Source of the DNA: Oceanobacillus rekensis
Lineage (GTDB): Bacteria; Bacillota; Bacilli; Bacillales; Amphibacillaceae
Reading direction: 5' to 3'
Length of the DNA: 64,000 nucleotides
Assembly (NCBI RefSeq): GCF_002153375.1
Contig: NZ_MTBQ01000001.1
Location: forward strand, 620,001-684,000
A program made the translations under genes and the position numbers. Below, one piece after another: positions 1 to 8,189 of the stretch. Below the pieces are notes generated by a model. The model did no database searches. It was not told where the DNA came from and saw only the letters and a list, made by a program, of their open reading frames with translations. Numbering within the stretch: the stretch's first letter is position 1; the number at the start of each line of letters is the position of its first letter.

Positions 1-186
1 CTTAATAATGATTTCCGTAAATAGTTTCTAAGCAATAGACCAGCTATGCCCTATGTTAAATGCTAACAATACCTCGGCACTAAGCGGCAAAATAATCAGA
101 ATAATTTACGGGATAATATTTAATAGAAAGAAGGATACTTTTCTTATACCTTTTTGTCTTCATAAACCCATACTATGTATAATGAA

Positions 187-230
187 AGAGCACCTGGTTC
201 AAGCCAATCCGGCTCTCTGCAGGTGCTTTC
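187..230 (-). terminator. Intrinsic terminator after the thioesterase gene
   Basis: The arms AGCACCTG (189-196) and CAGGTGCT (221-228) pair, with an inner GCC/GGC pairing, and are followed on the minus strand by a short T-rich stretch. It lies just beyond the stop codon of the gene ending at 249. Confidence 0.6.
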
Positions 231-248
231 ATTTATTTTGTTCTATCA

Positions 249-671
249 TCAATCATTAAATTCTTCAGTATTCTCAGGCATCATTTTATTTCTTACTTCA
301 TCTGGGATTGGAGTGGCTTTTGGTTTAGCATTAAACGACGTCCAAGCACGAAGTTCATACCCTGTTGCAACCATAACATCTTTTCTAATAAACGTATGGC
401 TAATTTTGAATACTTTTCGATGCAACTCTGTAACAATACTCCGTACTATAACTTCATCTTCAAAAAAGAGCGGACTTTTAAATTCGCATTTCGTCTCAAG
501 TAAGGGCGTTGCGATTTGTTGCTCTTTATATAACGTAGAAGTTGGGTATCCGATATGCGAAAAAAACTCATGTGTCGCTTCATCCATCCATTTATAAAAG
601 TTTGGATAAAAAACAATCCCTGCAGCATCTGTATCTCCCCATCTTACTTTCAGCGGGTACTCTACGACCAT
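249..671 (-). CDS. Acyl-CoA thioesterase, 4-hydroxybenzoyl-CoA thioesterase type (hotdog fold)
   Basis: This 140-residue protein has the length and N-terminal signature of the 4HBT/YbgC thioesterase family: RWGDTDAAGIVFYPNFYKW at about residues 10-28, where Asp15 of the GDTD element is the expected catalytic residue. It should hydrolyse an acyl-CoA in the cytoplasm. A GGAGG ribosome binding site lies 8 bases before the ATG. It is the last gene of a minus-strand group with a thiolase and two CoA-transferase subunits, so a role in CoA recycling in that short-chain acid pathway is an inference. The exact substrate cannot be told from sequence. Confidence 0.85.
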   Translation of the reverse strand: MVVEYPLKVRWGDTDAAGIVFYPNFYKWMDEATHEFFSHIGYPTSTLYKEQQIATPLLETKCEFKSPLFFEDEVIVRSIVTELHRKVFKISHTFIRKDVMVATGYELRAWTSFNAKPKATPIPDEVRNKMMPENTEEFND

Positions 672-704
672 TTTTAAACCTCCTCAATATTCAACCATAA
701 ACTC

Positions 705-863
705 TCATTTTAGAGGATTCTTTATGTTTAATCTAATCATTTCTCTAGATTCATCTGGTGTCGCCACTTCTCTTTCTAATGGCGTTTGTAAATAAGGAGT
801 ATGGTCTTTTGTCTCAAAGTCTACAGTTTTAGCTGCCGTGATAATGACAAGTTGTTTTTCCAT
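705..863 (-). CDS. Possible small protein, 52 residues
   Basis: An uninterrupted 52-codon frame runs from ATG at 861-863 to TGA at 705-707, filling the space between the thiolase and the thioesterase genes. The product begins MEKQLVIITAAKTVDFETKD and is soluble and mixed-charge, without a signal peptide or membrane segment. The frame has sensible codon use, but the ribosome binding site is weak (AGTGA). I do not recognise the family. It could be a small gene of the operon or the remnant of a longer one. Confidence 0.4.
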   Translation of the reverse strand: MEKQLVIITAAKTVDFETKDHTPYLQTPLEREVATPDESREMIRLNIKNPLK

Positions 864-953
864 AATAGTCACTGCTTTTTACTAGATTGATATTTTGCTC
901 ATACGAATGCTTTTAATCTGGTTTATTTACTATTTTGATAGAGTAATAGGTAG

Positions 954-2150
954 TTAAACCTTTTCAACAATTGTGGCTACTCCTTGTCCACCACCAATAC
1001 AGAGAGTCGCAAGTCCTAATTGGCTATCGCGTCGCTGCATTTCATGAAGTAGTGTGACTAATATACGTGTCCCACTTGCTCCGATTGGGTGTCCAAAAGC
1101 AATGGCGCCACCATTCACATTTAGTTTCTCTTTTTCAAAACCTAACTCTCTTTGTACAGCAATTGCCTGTGATGCAAAGGCTTCGTTCGCTTCGATTAAA
1201 TCAATCTCATCTATTGTAATACCAGCTTTCTCTAAAGCCTTATTTGTTGCTGGGACAGGCCCAATTCCCATGATACGTGGGTCAACACCGCTACTTGCAT
1301 TACTTCTGAGTCTAGCAAATGGTTTAATGCCAAGCTCCTTTGCTTTCGTCTCACTCATAACAATCATCGCTGCAGCACCATCGTTAATCCCAGAAGCATT
1401 TCCAGCTGTTACCTTCCCATCATCTCGCTTAAATGCCGGACGAAGCTTCGCAAGCCCTTCAGCAGTCGTATTCGCACGAATATGTTCATCTTCATCCACT
1501 ATAATTGCTTCACCTTTTCGTTGTGGAATAGTAACAGGCACTATTTCTTCTTTCAGTCTTCCTTGTGCTTGAGCTTCTCCGGCTTTTTGTTGACTTAAAG
1601 CAGCAAATTCATCCAACTCTTCACGTGTTAGCTCATATTTTTCTACGATATTCTCTGCAGTTATTCCCATGTGAATGTCATGAATACCACAAGTCAGACC
1701 GTCTTGAACCATGCTGTCAACAAGCTTATGATCTCCCATTTTCATGCCTTGTCTTGCTGTCTTGCTTAAGTAAGGTGCTTGACTCATACTCTCCATACCA
1801 CCGGCTAAAACCACTTCTGCATCACCTGCTAAAATTGCCTGTGCTGCAAGGTGTATTGCTTTTAGACCCGAACCACAAACCTTATTGATTGTCATCGCTG
1901 ATACATTTTCAGGAATCCCAGCCTTTACTGCAGCTAGTCTTGCTGGATTTTGGCCAAGCCCTGCCTGCAAGACATTACCCATAATTACTTCATCAATCTC
2001 TTCAACCGGTAGATTCGCACGGGAAATGGTCTCCTTAAGGACAAGCGAACCGAGTTCAACGGCTGATACATTTTTTAGTGAACCAAGAAAAGTTCCAATT
2101 GGGGTACGGACAGGTTGTACGAGTACGATATTTTCAATTTTTTCAGTCAT
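954..2150 (-). CDS. Acetyl-CoA C-acetyltransferase (thiolase)
   Basis: The 398-residue protein shows all thiolase landmarks: the acyl-accepting Cys in [10 protein letters not shown] (about residue 92), the NEAFA motif, the catalytic His in [14 protein letters not shown] and the second catalytic Cys in CIGGGQG near the C-terminus. It should cleave acetoacetyl-CoA (or a related 3-ketoacyl-CoA) to acetyl-CoA. The open frame extends upstream to 2237, but the ATG at 2150 gives the normal thiolase N-terminus and overlaps the upstream CoA-transferase gene by 8 bases, which implies translational coupling. With the two transferase subunits it forms an acetoacetate-activation and cleavage module. It is a different paralogue from the thiolase at 36979-38172. 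Confidence 0.92.
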   Translation of the reverse strand: MTEKIENIVLVQPVRTPIGTFLGSLKNVSAVELGSLVLKETISRANLPVEEIDEVIMGNVLQAGLGQNPARLAAVKAGIPENVSAMTINKVCGSGLKAIHLAAQAILAGDAEVVLAGGMESMSQAPYLSKTARQGMKMGDHKLVDSMVQDGLTCGIHDIHMGITAENIVEKYELTREELDEFAALSQQKAGEAQAQGRLKEEIVPVTIPQRKGEAIIVDEDEHIRANTTAEGLAKLRPAFKRDDGKVTAGNASGINDGAAAMIVMSETKAKELGIKPFARLRSNASSGVDPRIMGIGPVPATNKALEKAGITIDEIDLIEANEAFASQAIAVQRELGFEKEKLNVNGGAIAFGHPIGASGTRILVTLLHEMQRRDSQLGLATLCIGGGQGVATIVEKV

Positions 2151-2808
2151 TTTTTGACACTCCTTCGAGTAATTTTTTTGATACAGTAAATGATGCTTCA
2201 GTACATGCTTTGATGTCATCGATTGTTCCATTTCCAAGAATTTCTGTTAATACCATTCCATCCTTTGTAAAATCAAAAACAGCACGGTCCGTTATCAATC
2301 GATCGACGACTTTGAGTCCTGTAACGGGTAATGTACATGCTTTTCGCACTTTTGTTTCGCCGTGCTTATTGACATGATCCATAATAATAACAATTTTTTT
2401 AGCCCCTTGGACTAAATCCATCGCGCCACCCATGCCTTTGACCATCTTTCCTGGAATCATCCAGTTGGCTAAATCCCCATCTTCAGATACTTCCATTCCA
2501 CCAAGAACTGCAAGATCAATATGCCCTCCTCTTATCATTGCGAATGATTCGGCATTATCAAAGAAGGAAGCTCCAGCTCGAGCAGTAACTGTTTCCTTCC
2601 CGGCATTTATTAAATCAGCATTCTCCTCCCCTGCATATGGATAGGGACCAATACCAAGCAACCCATTTTCTGATTGAAGGAATACATCGATTGTCTCTGG
2701 TATTTCATTCGCTAGCAACGTTGGCATACCAATCCCTAAGTTTACATTCATTCCATCCTTAATTTCCTCAGAAGCCCGTTTAATAATACGTTCACGAGAC
2801 GTTAACAT
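2143..2808 (-). CDS. scoB: 3-oxoacid CoA-transferase, subunit B
   Basis: The 221-residue protein carries the family I CoA-transferase beta-subunit signature SENGLLGIG (about residues 46-54), whose Glu forms the covalent CoA thioester, and the [17 protein letters not shown] segment. With subunit A it transfers CoA from succinyl-CoA or acetyl-CoA to a 3-oxo acid such as acetoacetate. Its gene lies 10 bases after subunit A and overlaps the thiolase start. A second, diverged A/B pair exists at 44901-46224, so this pair most likely has a separate substrate; acetoacetate is the simplest guess because the neighbour is a thiolase and no ring-cleavage genes are present. Confidence 0.9.
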   Translation of the reverse strand: MLTSRERIIKRASEEIKDGMNVNLGIGMPTLLANEIPETIDVFLQSENGLLGIGPYPYAGEENADLINAGKETVTARAGASFFDNAESFAMIRGGHIDLAVLGGMEVSEDGDLANWMIPGKMVKGMGGAMDLVQGAKKIVIIMDHVNKHGETKVRKACTLPVTGLKVVDRLITDRAVFDFTKDGMVLTEILGNGTIDDIKACTEASFTVSKKLLEGVSKND

Positions 2809-2818
2809 TGCATCCCCC

Positions 2819-3526
2819 CTAATTCAGCTGTTTTTTACGAACTGTTCTTTTTTCGATTCGTTTTTCATATGATTTTCCTTCAACAATATGCTGAACATAT
2901 ATACTTGGTGTGTGGATGAAATTAGGATCTAATTCTCCCACATCGACAAGTTCTTCAACCTCCGCAATCGTTATTTTTCCAGCTGTAGCTGCTAATGGAT
3001 TAAAGTTCCTTGCTGTCTGACGGTAGATCAAATTTCCGTAAGGGTCCCCTTTCCATGCTTTAACAAGGGCAACGTCTCCTTTAATCGCCTTTTCTAAGAC
3101 ATACATCTTTCCATCCATTTCTTTTACTTCTTTTCCTTCAGCAATCTCTGTGCCGAATCCTGTTGGTGTATAAAACCCTGCAATCCCTGCCCCACCAGCA
3201 CGAATTCGCTCCGCCAGCGTTCCTTGTGGGGAAAGTTCAACCTCAAGTTCACCATTTAGATACTGCGTCTCAAATAATTTATTTTCACCGACATAAGAAG
3301 CAATAATCTTCTTAATTTGGTGATTTTTCAACAACAATCCAAGTCCCCAATCATCCACACCGCAATTGTTACTCACAATAGTTAGATCTTTTACCCCCTT
3401 CTCAGCTAATGCTAATATAGCTTTTTCGGGTATACCACAAAGACCGAACCCACCTGAAATTATGGTGTCACCATCTTTAATGACATCAATAATCTCTGAC
3501 ATGGACGTTACCTGTTTTGCACTCAA
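2819..3526 (-). CDS. scoA: 3-oxoacid CoA-transferase, subunit A
   Basis: The 235-residue protein has the alpha-subunit hallmarks of family I CoA-transferases: the glycine-rich [15 protein letters not shown] segment (about residues 20-34) and [17 protein letters not shown] (about residues 108-124) near the CoA site. It forms the heteromeric enzyme with the product of the next gene. Its start faces the LysR-type regulator gene across a 144-base divergent promoter region that holds a TATTC-N7-GAATA dyad, so control by that regulator is likely. Confidence 0.9.
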   Translation of the reverse strand: MSAKQVTSMSEIIDVIKDGDTIISGGFGLCGIPEKAILALAEKGVKDLTIVSNNCGVDDWGLGLLLKNHQIKKIIASYVGENKLFETQYLNGELEVELSPQGTLAERIRAGGAGIAGFYTPTGFGTEIAEGKEVKEMDGKMYVLEKAIKGDVALVKAWKGDPYGNLIYRQTARNFNPLAATAGKITIAEVEELVDVGELDPNFIHTPSIYVQHIVEGKSYEKRIEKRTVRKKQLN

Positions 3527-3634
3527 ATTTCACACTCCCTTATTAGTTTATTAAATCTAGTATATGTAATCGTTTTCCACCTTTCACTTTACTAAATTTT
3601 GAATAATAAGTAAAATGAATTAATGTAATAACTA

Positions 3635-3651
3635 TATTCTAAAATGGAATA
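3635..3651. promoter_or_regulatory. Candidate LysR-type operator (TATTC-N7-GAATA)
   Basis: A perfect 5-base dyad with 7-base spacing fits the T-N11-A LysR-type recognition pattern. It lies in the divergent region between the CoA-transferase gene and the LysR gene that starts at 3671, about 20 bases before that start. A role in autoregulation and control of the scoA side is inferred. Confidence 0.4.
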
Positions 3652-3670
3652 ACTAAAAATACAAGGGAGA

Positions 3671-4570
3671 GTGCGACCAATCGACATCAAGCAAATTCGT
3701 TGTTTTTTAGAGGTTTGTAGGGAACTAAACTTCTCACATGCGAGCTCAAATCTTCATATATCTCAATCTGCATTAAGTAAGATTATTCAATCAATAGAGA
3801 AAGAACTGGGAATTCTATTATTTAATCGTTCAACCCGCCATTTACAAATTACCAAGGAAGGAGAAGCGATTCTACCATACGCAAAAAAAGTATTACGCCA
3901 AATGGAAGATTTTCTCCAAGTTGCATTCGAACAAAAGCATGCACATTCGGGAGAAATTCGCTTTGGGCTGCCGCCTGTCATAGGTTCTAGTTTTTTTCCT
4001 AGTATTATCGCTACTTTTAGAAGGAAGTATCCCAATATAAAGCTAACTATTGTAGAAGAAGGATCTCGGGTAGTTGAACAAACCATACTTGATGGTCAGA
4101 TTGATCTAGGCATTACCATTCTTCCTATTGACAGAGAGATATTTGATGTAACCCCAATCGTTGAACGAAAGTTAAAACTTGTGTTGCCTATCCATCATCC
4201 ACTTTCCAATCGAAAAAGCCTTTCGTTATCTGAATTAAAAGCAGAAGAATTCCTAATGTTTAATCAAGACTTTTCGCTTTATGATCAAGTACGTAATGCT
4301 TGTATTAAGGCTGGATTCGAACCAATCATCATTCAAGAAAGCAGCCAATGGGATTTTATGATGAAGATGGTGGCATCCGAAAACGGCATTTGCATTCTTC
4401 CTGAAACGATTTGTGAACATGCAGATCTCACAAAATGTGCTGTTGTTCAGATAACCGATCCTGAATTAGATTGGAATTTGGCTATCTTACGTCGTAAAGA
4501 TAGTTACCTCTCCTCAGTCGTGTCTATATGGATTAACTTTATTACGTCCTCCTTTCAACAGCATCCCTAA
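3671..4570 (+). CDS. LysR family transcriptional regulator
   Basis: The 299-residue protein has an N-terminal winged helix-turn-helix (IKQIRCFLEVC then ISQSALSKIIQSIEKELGI, residues 6-54) and a two-lobe ligand-binding domain from about residue 90. It is transcribed divergently from the CoA-transferase/thiolase genes and is their probable regulator. The start is a GTG only one base after the ribosome binding site AGGGAG, which is unusually close; no better canonical start exists downstream before the helix-turn-helix, so the start is somewhat uncertain. A terminator follows. Confidence 0.88.
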   Translation: MRPIDIKQIRCFLEVCRELNFSHASSNLHISQSALSKIIQSIEKELGILLFNRSTRHLQITKEGEAILPYAKKVLRQMEDFLQVAFEQKHAHSGEIRFGLPPVIGSSFFPSIIATFRRKYPNIKLTIVEEGSRVVEQTILDGQIDLGITILPIDREIFDVTPIVERKLKLVLPIHHPLSNRKSLSLSELKAEEFLMFNQDFSLYDQVRNACIKAGFEPIIIQESSQWDFMMKMVASENGICILPETICEHADLTKCAVVQITDPELDWNLAILRRKDSYLSSVVSIWINFITSSFQQHP

Positions 4571-4599
4571 ATTCTCTGCACTGACAAAGGGAGCGTCAC

Positions 4600-4634
4600 G
4601 AGTCTTATTAATATTGATAAGGCTCTTTTTTTAG
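4600..4634 (+). terminator. Intrinsic terminator after the LysR gene
   Basis: GAGTCTTAT (4600-4608) pairs with ATAAGGCTC (4617-4625, one G-T pair) and is followed by a run of seven T on the plus strand. Confidence 0.75.
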
Positions 4635-4902
4635 TTTTTTTATGAAACATGATGCTGTTGATTAAAATATCGGAGATGCCACGAGGACCAAGGATTAGAG
4701 TAGATACACATTGCTATTCTGGCTATAATGTACCGTTTTCTATGGTTCAATCATTGCTAAAGTAATCATTCACGGGAATGGGAATATCCATGAAAAAATG
4801 ATTAAGTGTATGCTTGCAACTTCGGATAAGTCCAAAATAATCTATAAGGCACCATGTTCTTCTTTATTTCAGCCCCAAAATTTGTTGTTAAATAATTCTA
4901 AA
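4635..4902. other. Intergenic region with a 29-codon coding-like scrap
   Basis: No full gene is visible. One short frame starts at the ATG at 4675 (MPRGPRIRVDTHCY...) and stops after 29 codons with almost no space after a GGAG. Its first residues vaguely recall REP-associated Y1 transposases, but the match is too short to call. Confidence 0.3.
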
Positions 4903-4970
4903 AATAACTGTTGACAGAAATGAATAACTGTTATATATTATGGATACATTTTAATAACTGTTATATAACA
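4903..4970 (+). promoter_or_regulatory. Strong promoter overlapped by three phased AATAACTGTT operators
   Basis: TTGACA (4911-4916) and TATATT (4934-4939) are separated by 17 bases, a near-ideal housekeeping promoter. The decamer AATAACTGTT occurs at 4903, 4923 and 4953, that is 20 and 30 bases apart and therefore on the same face of the helix. Copies two and three extend to the odd palindrome ATAAC-T-GTTAT; copy three also sits in the perfect 12-base palindrome TGTTATATAACA (4959-4970). The sites cover the -35 region, the -10 region and the start point, the arrangement expected for a cooperative repressor. The repressor is not identified. Confidence 0.6.
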
Positions 4971-4987
4971 AAGAGGAGGAAGAAATA

Positions 4988-5128
4988 ATGATTAATATGT
5001 GTTTGGCAGCATATCGTGGTTACTTGTCTATTTGTGAAAGATATGAAATGGAATCCGTTAGCTTTTATCATTTCGTCAATGAAATAACGGAAGATCAAAT
5101 CAGTGAATACAGTAAATTAGCACGTTGA
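4988..5128 (+). CDS. Small protein of 46 residues, possibly frameshifted
   Basis: The ATG follows an excellent ribosome binding site (AGAGGAGG, 4972-4979) under the operator-covered promoter. The product begins MINMCLAAYRGYLSI and stops at 5126-5128. Shifting one base near 5115 continues the frame for about 23 further residues of strongly acidic sequence (EEKEVLETEPSLELDIEIEV) to TAG at 5188-5190, exactly before a terminator. The intact ancestor may therefore have been a protein of roughly 67 residues with an acidic tail. The family is unknown to me. The free-standing promoter, gene and terminator make it a complete transcription unit. Confidence 0.5.
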   Translation: MINMCLAAYRGYLSICERYEMESVSFYHFVNEITEDQISEYSKLAR

Positions 5129-5191
5129 GGAAAAGGAAGTGTTGGAAACGGAACCGTCATTAGAGCTAGATATAGAAATCGAAGTCAAATA

Positions 5192-5231
5192 GAAACCCCA
5201 CTTATATTTATAATAATAAGTGGGGTTTCTT
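5192..5231. terminator. Bidirectional hairpin terminator
   Basis: A perfect 14-base stem (GAAACCCCACTTAT at 5192-5205 with its complement at 5216-5229) lies between the small plus-strand gene and the convergent SEC-C gene ending at 5314. The T-tract is short on both sides. Confidence 0.6.
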
Positions 5232-5313
5232 GACTCGACTATAACTTTTCAAATGATATAGATAAGGAATCGCAAAGAGATGTTATAAACAAATGGATGC
5301 TGACACCGAAACG

Positions 5314-6525
5314 TTACCGTCCACAGCATTTTTTATATTTTTTTCCACTCCCGCATAGACATGGCTCATTTCTGCCTATCTTCTCCACTTTTTCATTTTT
5401 ACTAATAGCCTCTGGAGCTGGCAGTGGTTGTAAATGTTTTCTCTCTTGTTCACCTAACTCTCTTGGTGTATTTCCTTTAAGAAACCATTGTCTAGTGTTA
5501 TTCACGAGTTGTACTACTTTATCCATTGAAGCTTGAAGCATATCTATACTACCCAAATCAAAAGAATCACTTAAAAGCTTCATAACATCGTTAGGACTAT
5601 CACCTATCCTAGTTGCATAGACGCAATCTTCTACGAAACTATCCGCTTCTTCCCTATCGATTTCAAAATTTTCGGTAAGGAAATCCATTAACTGTACATA
5701 GCTGTGATTTCTATCAACAAATCCGGGCTCCCCAGCTAAAAGCAGTTGTTGTTTCGTAAATGGATAAAACGGTACACGCTTCCTTATTTGATGTTCCTGT
5801 TTAACTCTTTTCGAATCAAATACGCTACTATCCGAGAAGCTATCTAGATCTAAATTGATTTCCTTACGATAAATATTCACATCGTATATGACGTCCAAAA
5901 ACTCTCCAAATGGTATCGTTTCTTTTGTATAGCTTTCTAACATTTCCACTAGTTGGATGCTGCTTAACGTTCCGTAATAAAATAATAGACCGCGAGTTAG
6001 CTTGATCCATTCTGTATTTCTGTTTAATATACCCCTAATTAATACATTGCTTTTCATAGCTAAAATGGATTCAATCAGCTCTTCAGGCACAGCCCATACC
6101 TTCTTGCCTTCCAAAGTCCCTGTATAAATCAATCCATTTCCCCGAAAATAGTTGATTTGATCGATCGTTAAATCGGGAGCAGTGATATAACCACCATTAC
6201 TAGCTATTTTCATTACCAACTTGAAACGTTCACTACCCCATAAATGATAAATTTTCTCGAGATATTCTGGTATCCTTTGTTGTAATAATAAAATTAGATC
6301 AGCCTTTTTTAAACTACTGGCATTTTTTATTTGTAATTTTTTTCTTATATCTTCTAACTCATATTTCGTGTATTTACTAAGTCCCTCATGCAGCGAGAAA
6401 GGAACTTTTATTTCGTTCCAGTGCTTTTTATGTGCTTTACTCTCCATATCTCTACTTAAATCTTTTAACCCTGCTATAGCTTTTTGCATTGCTTTTTCTA
6501 CTTCTTTATTGTTTTTATCATTCAT
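5314..6525 (-). CDS. SEC-C metal-binding motif protein, 403 residues
   Basis: The C-terminus is a classical SEC-C zinc-binding tail (RNEPCLCGSGKKYKKCC, about residues 385-401), as found at the end of SecA and in many stand-alone proteins. Residues 50-90 resemble a SAP/Rho N-terminal-like helical DNA- or RNA-binding fold (YELEDIRKKLQI, KADLILLLQQRI). The middle is helical and has no motif I recognise. There is no signal peptide, so it is cytoplasmic. It is transcribed alone. The function is unknown; only the zinc site and the probable nucleic-acid-binding N-terminus can be stated. Confidence 0.8.
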   Translation of the reverse strand: MNDKNNKEVEKAMQKAIAGLKDLSRDMESKAHKKHWNEIKVPFSLHEGLSKYTKYELEDIRKKLQIKNASSLKKADLILLLQQRIPEYLEKIYHLWGSERFKLVMKIASNGGYITAPDLTIDQINYFRGNGLIYTGTLEGKKVWAVPEELIESILAMKSNVLIRGILNRNTEWIKLTRGLLFYYGTLSSIQLVEMLESYTKETIPFGEFLDVIYDVNIYRKEINLDLDSFSDSSVFDSKRVKQEHQIRKRVPFYPFTKQQLLLAGEPGFVDRNHSYVQLMDFLTENFEIDREEADSFVEDCVYATRIGDSPNDVMKLLSDSFDLGSIDMLQASMDKVVQLVNNTRQWFLKGNTPRELGEQERKHLQPLPAPEAISKNEKVEKIGRNEPCLCGSGKKYKKCCGR

Positions 6526-7055
6526 TGGGTCACATACTCTCTATAATTTATTAATGCATCAGTCACTTTTTTTCATGTACAGCATTTGAATTGTTACCAT
6601 AAATAGAAAATGGACGACTGCCAAGATGGTTTATACTTTACTTGTCAAAAAAAATAAGCCTGCCTTTTTGCACGCTTTAATTAATCTGTTTTTAAAGAGG
6701 AAATATCTGCTCTAGCATCCAATAATTCAATAGAGTGATGGTCGGAATTTCATCTACTTTACGAATATCATGTTTCTGCGTTACTCTCATTTCCTTTTAA
6801 ATATCTTGACTATCTTGGTAGTTAAATTTTCTATAAAGCTACCATATAGATCATTGTCTGAAACACTAGCCAAATTAGTCCAATAATTCTAGTATTTACT
6901 TAGTTTATCATGAAGGCTAAATTTCAACAACTAAACGACATTTGATTTACCAACCCATTTTTACATGTATATTTGATATTTTTATTCTAGTGGGAATTTC
7001 AGTTTTTAAGTAGGATTTTATATAGGAATTCATAATGTAATTACCTGCAACAACA
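6526..7055. other. Long intergenic region with minus-strand coding-like scraps
   Basis: No complete gene is visible. On the minus strand two short frames meet at about 6795-6800 with an ATGA overlap: one ends ...KIVKIFKRK, the next reads MRVTQKHDIRKVDEIPTITL and stops after 32 codons. They may be the remains of a small decayed gene; I could not identify them. Confidence 0.3.
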
Positions 7056-7100
7056 TACATAAAAACCAAACAGTGCCAGGCACTGTTCGGTTTTTATGTA
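7056..7100 (-). terminator. Long hairpin ending the ABC-transporter operon
   Basis: Arms of 22 bases (7056-7077 and 7079-7100) pair with a single mismatch around GTGCC-A-GGCAC, and a T-run is present on either side. It starts 13 bases after the last gene of the operon. The core resembles the palindrome at 21877-21902, so it may be a captured dispersed repeat that acts as a terminator. Confidence 0.75.
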
Positions 7101-7112
7101 AGACTACTATCT

Positions 7113-8189
7113 TTAAAGAATCATTTCTGCTTGCTTGGCAGTTTGAAATTGTGGTGTGATCGCTATCGTCTCCCCAATCTCAAATTTCTCCTGTAATGGA
7201 AGGTGGGCAACAATCACGGTACCATCAATTTCAATAGAATAATGATATTCTTTCCCTTGGAATTGTCTCGTAATGACCTTTCCAAGTATCTGATTTTCAC
7301 TTGGAACCGGTTTAGATAGATGAATTTGTTCTGGTCGAATCGGAAAGAGATTCTTTTCTTTTAATTGCTGTGAAATTCCGTAATCTTCCCAGGTCACCCC
7401 TGTTCCCTGATGCTGGAATAAGCATTCGTCCCATGTCCCCTTAAAGAGATTTGCCTTTCCAACAAAAGTTGCTACAAACGGTGTCACGGGATGATAATAG
7501 ATTTCTTCTGGCGTTCCAATCTGTTCAATTTCCCCACCATTCATGACGACGATTCGATCTGCCATCGCCAGTGCTTCTCCTTGGTCATGGGTGACATATA
7601 AAATGGACGCTTTTGTTAAGCGATGCAGCTTTTGTATTTCATGGCGCATTTCCATCCGTAATTCCGCATCCAAATTACTCAATGGTTCATCCATCAGCAG
7701 CAGCTTCGGTTCCGGTGCTATTGCCCTCGCTAGCGATACGCGCTGCTTTTGTCCACCGGAAAGTTCACCAGGCATCCTTTTTTCAAAATCACCGAGCCCG
7801 ACAGTATGTAAAACATCCTCGATACGCTCTGCGATTTTTCCCTTTTCTTTCCAAGAAAGATCGACAAACCGGTGATGGTCCATCGCAAATTGGATATGTT
7901 CACGCACATTCAAATGCGGCCAGAGTGCAAATGATTGGAAAACCATGCTCACATTTCGCTGTTCCGGTGGTGTGACTTTTCTTGCATTGGCAACTTCCTT
8001 TTGATCAATTTCAATCGTTCCATTTGTAGGCGACTCGAATCCTGCCAGCAGACGAAGCAAGGTTGTTTTCCCACACCCTGATGGCCCAAGGATAGCTAAG
8101 AATTCCCCTTCATTTATCGTTAAATCAATATCCTGAAGTGCTTGGAATTTTCCGAATTGCTTGTTGATATTCGATAAGGTCGTACTCAT
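7113..8189 (-). CDS. ABC transporter ATP-binding protein (Fbp/Pot type)
   Basis: The 358-residue protein has Walker A GPSGCGKTT (about residues 34-42), the Q-loop, the signature LSGGQKQR (about 142-149), Walker B LLLMDEP and the switch His in YVTHDQGEA. A C-terminal TOBE-like regulatory domain follows from about residue 280. It energises import through the fused permease, whose stop codon overlaps this start (ATGA). It is the last gene of a six-gene operon. The subfamily is often labelled iron(III) import, but it also includes transporters of sugar phosphates, aminoethylphosphonate and polyamines, and the operon context favours a phosphorylated substrate. Confidence 0.9.
   Translation of the reverse strand: MSTTLSNINKQFGKFQALQDIDLTINEGEFLAILGPSGCGKTTLLRLLAGFESPTNGTIEIDQKEVANARKVTPPEQRNVSMVFQSFALWPHLNVREHIQFAMDHHRFVDLSWKEKGKIAERIEDVLHTVGLGDFEKRMPGELSGGQKQRVSLARAIAPEPKLLLMDEPLSNLDAELRMEMRHEIQKLHRLTKASILYVTHDQGEALAMADRIVVMNGGEIEQIGTPEEIYYHPVTPFVATFVGKANLFKGTWDECLFQHQGTGVTWEDYGISQQLKEKNLFPIRPEQIHLSKPVPSENQILGKVITRQFQGKEYHYSIEIDGTVIVAHLPLQEKFEIGETIAITPQFQTAKQAEMIL

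Noticed and set aside
1054-1572. 172-codon plus-strand open frame
   Set aside because: It is antisense to the conserved thiolase motifs and has no start signals or protein-like composition.
4675-4764. N-terminus of a REP-associated Y1 transposase
   Set aside because: Only 29 codons with a vague MPR-P-R resemblance and no HUH motif.
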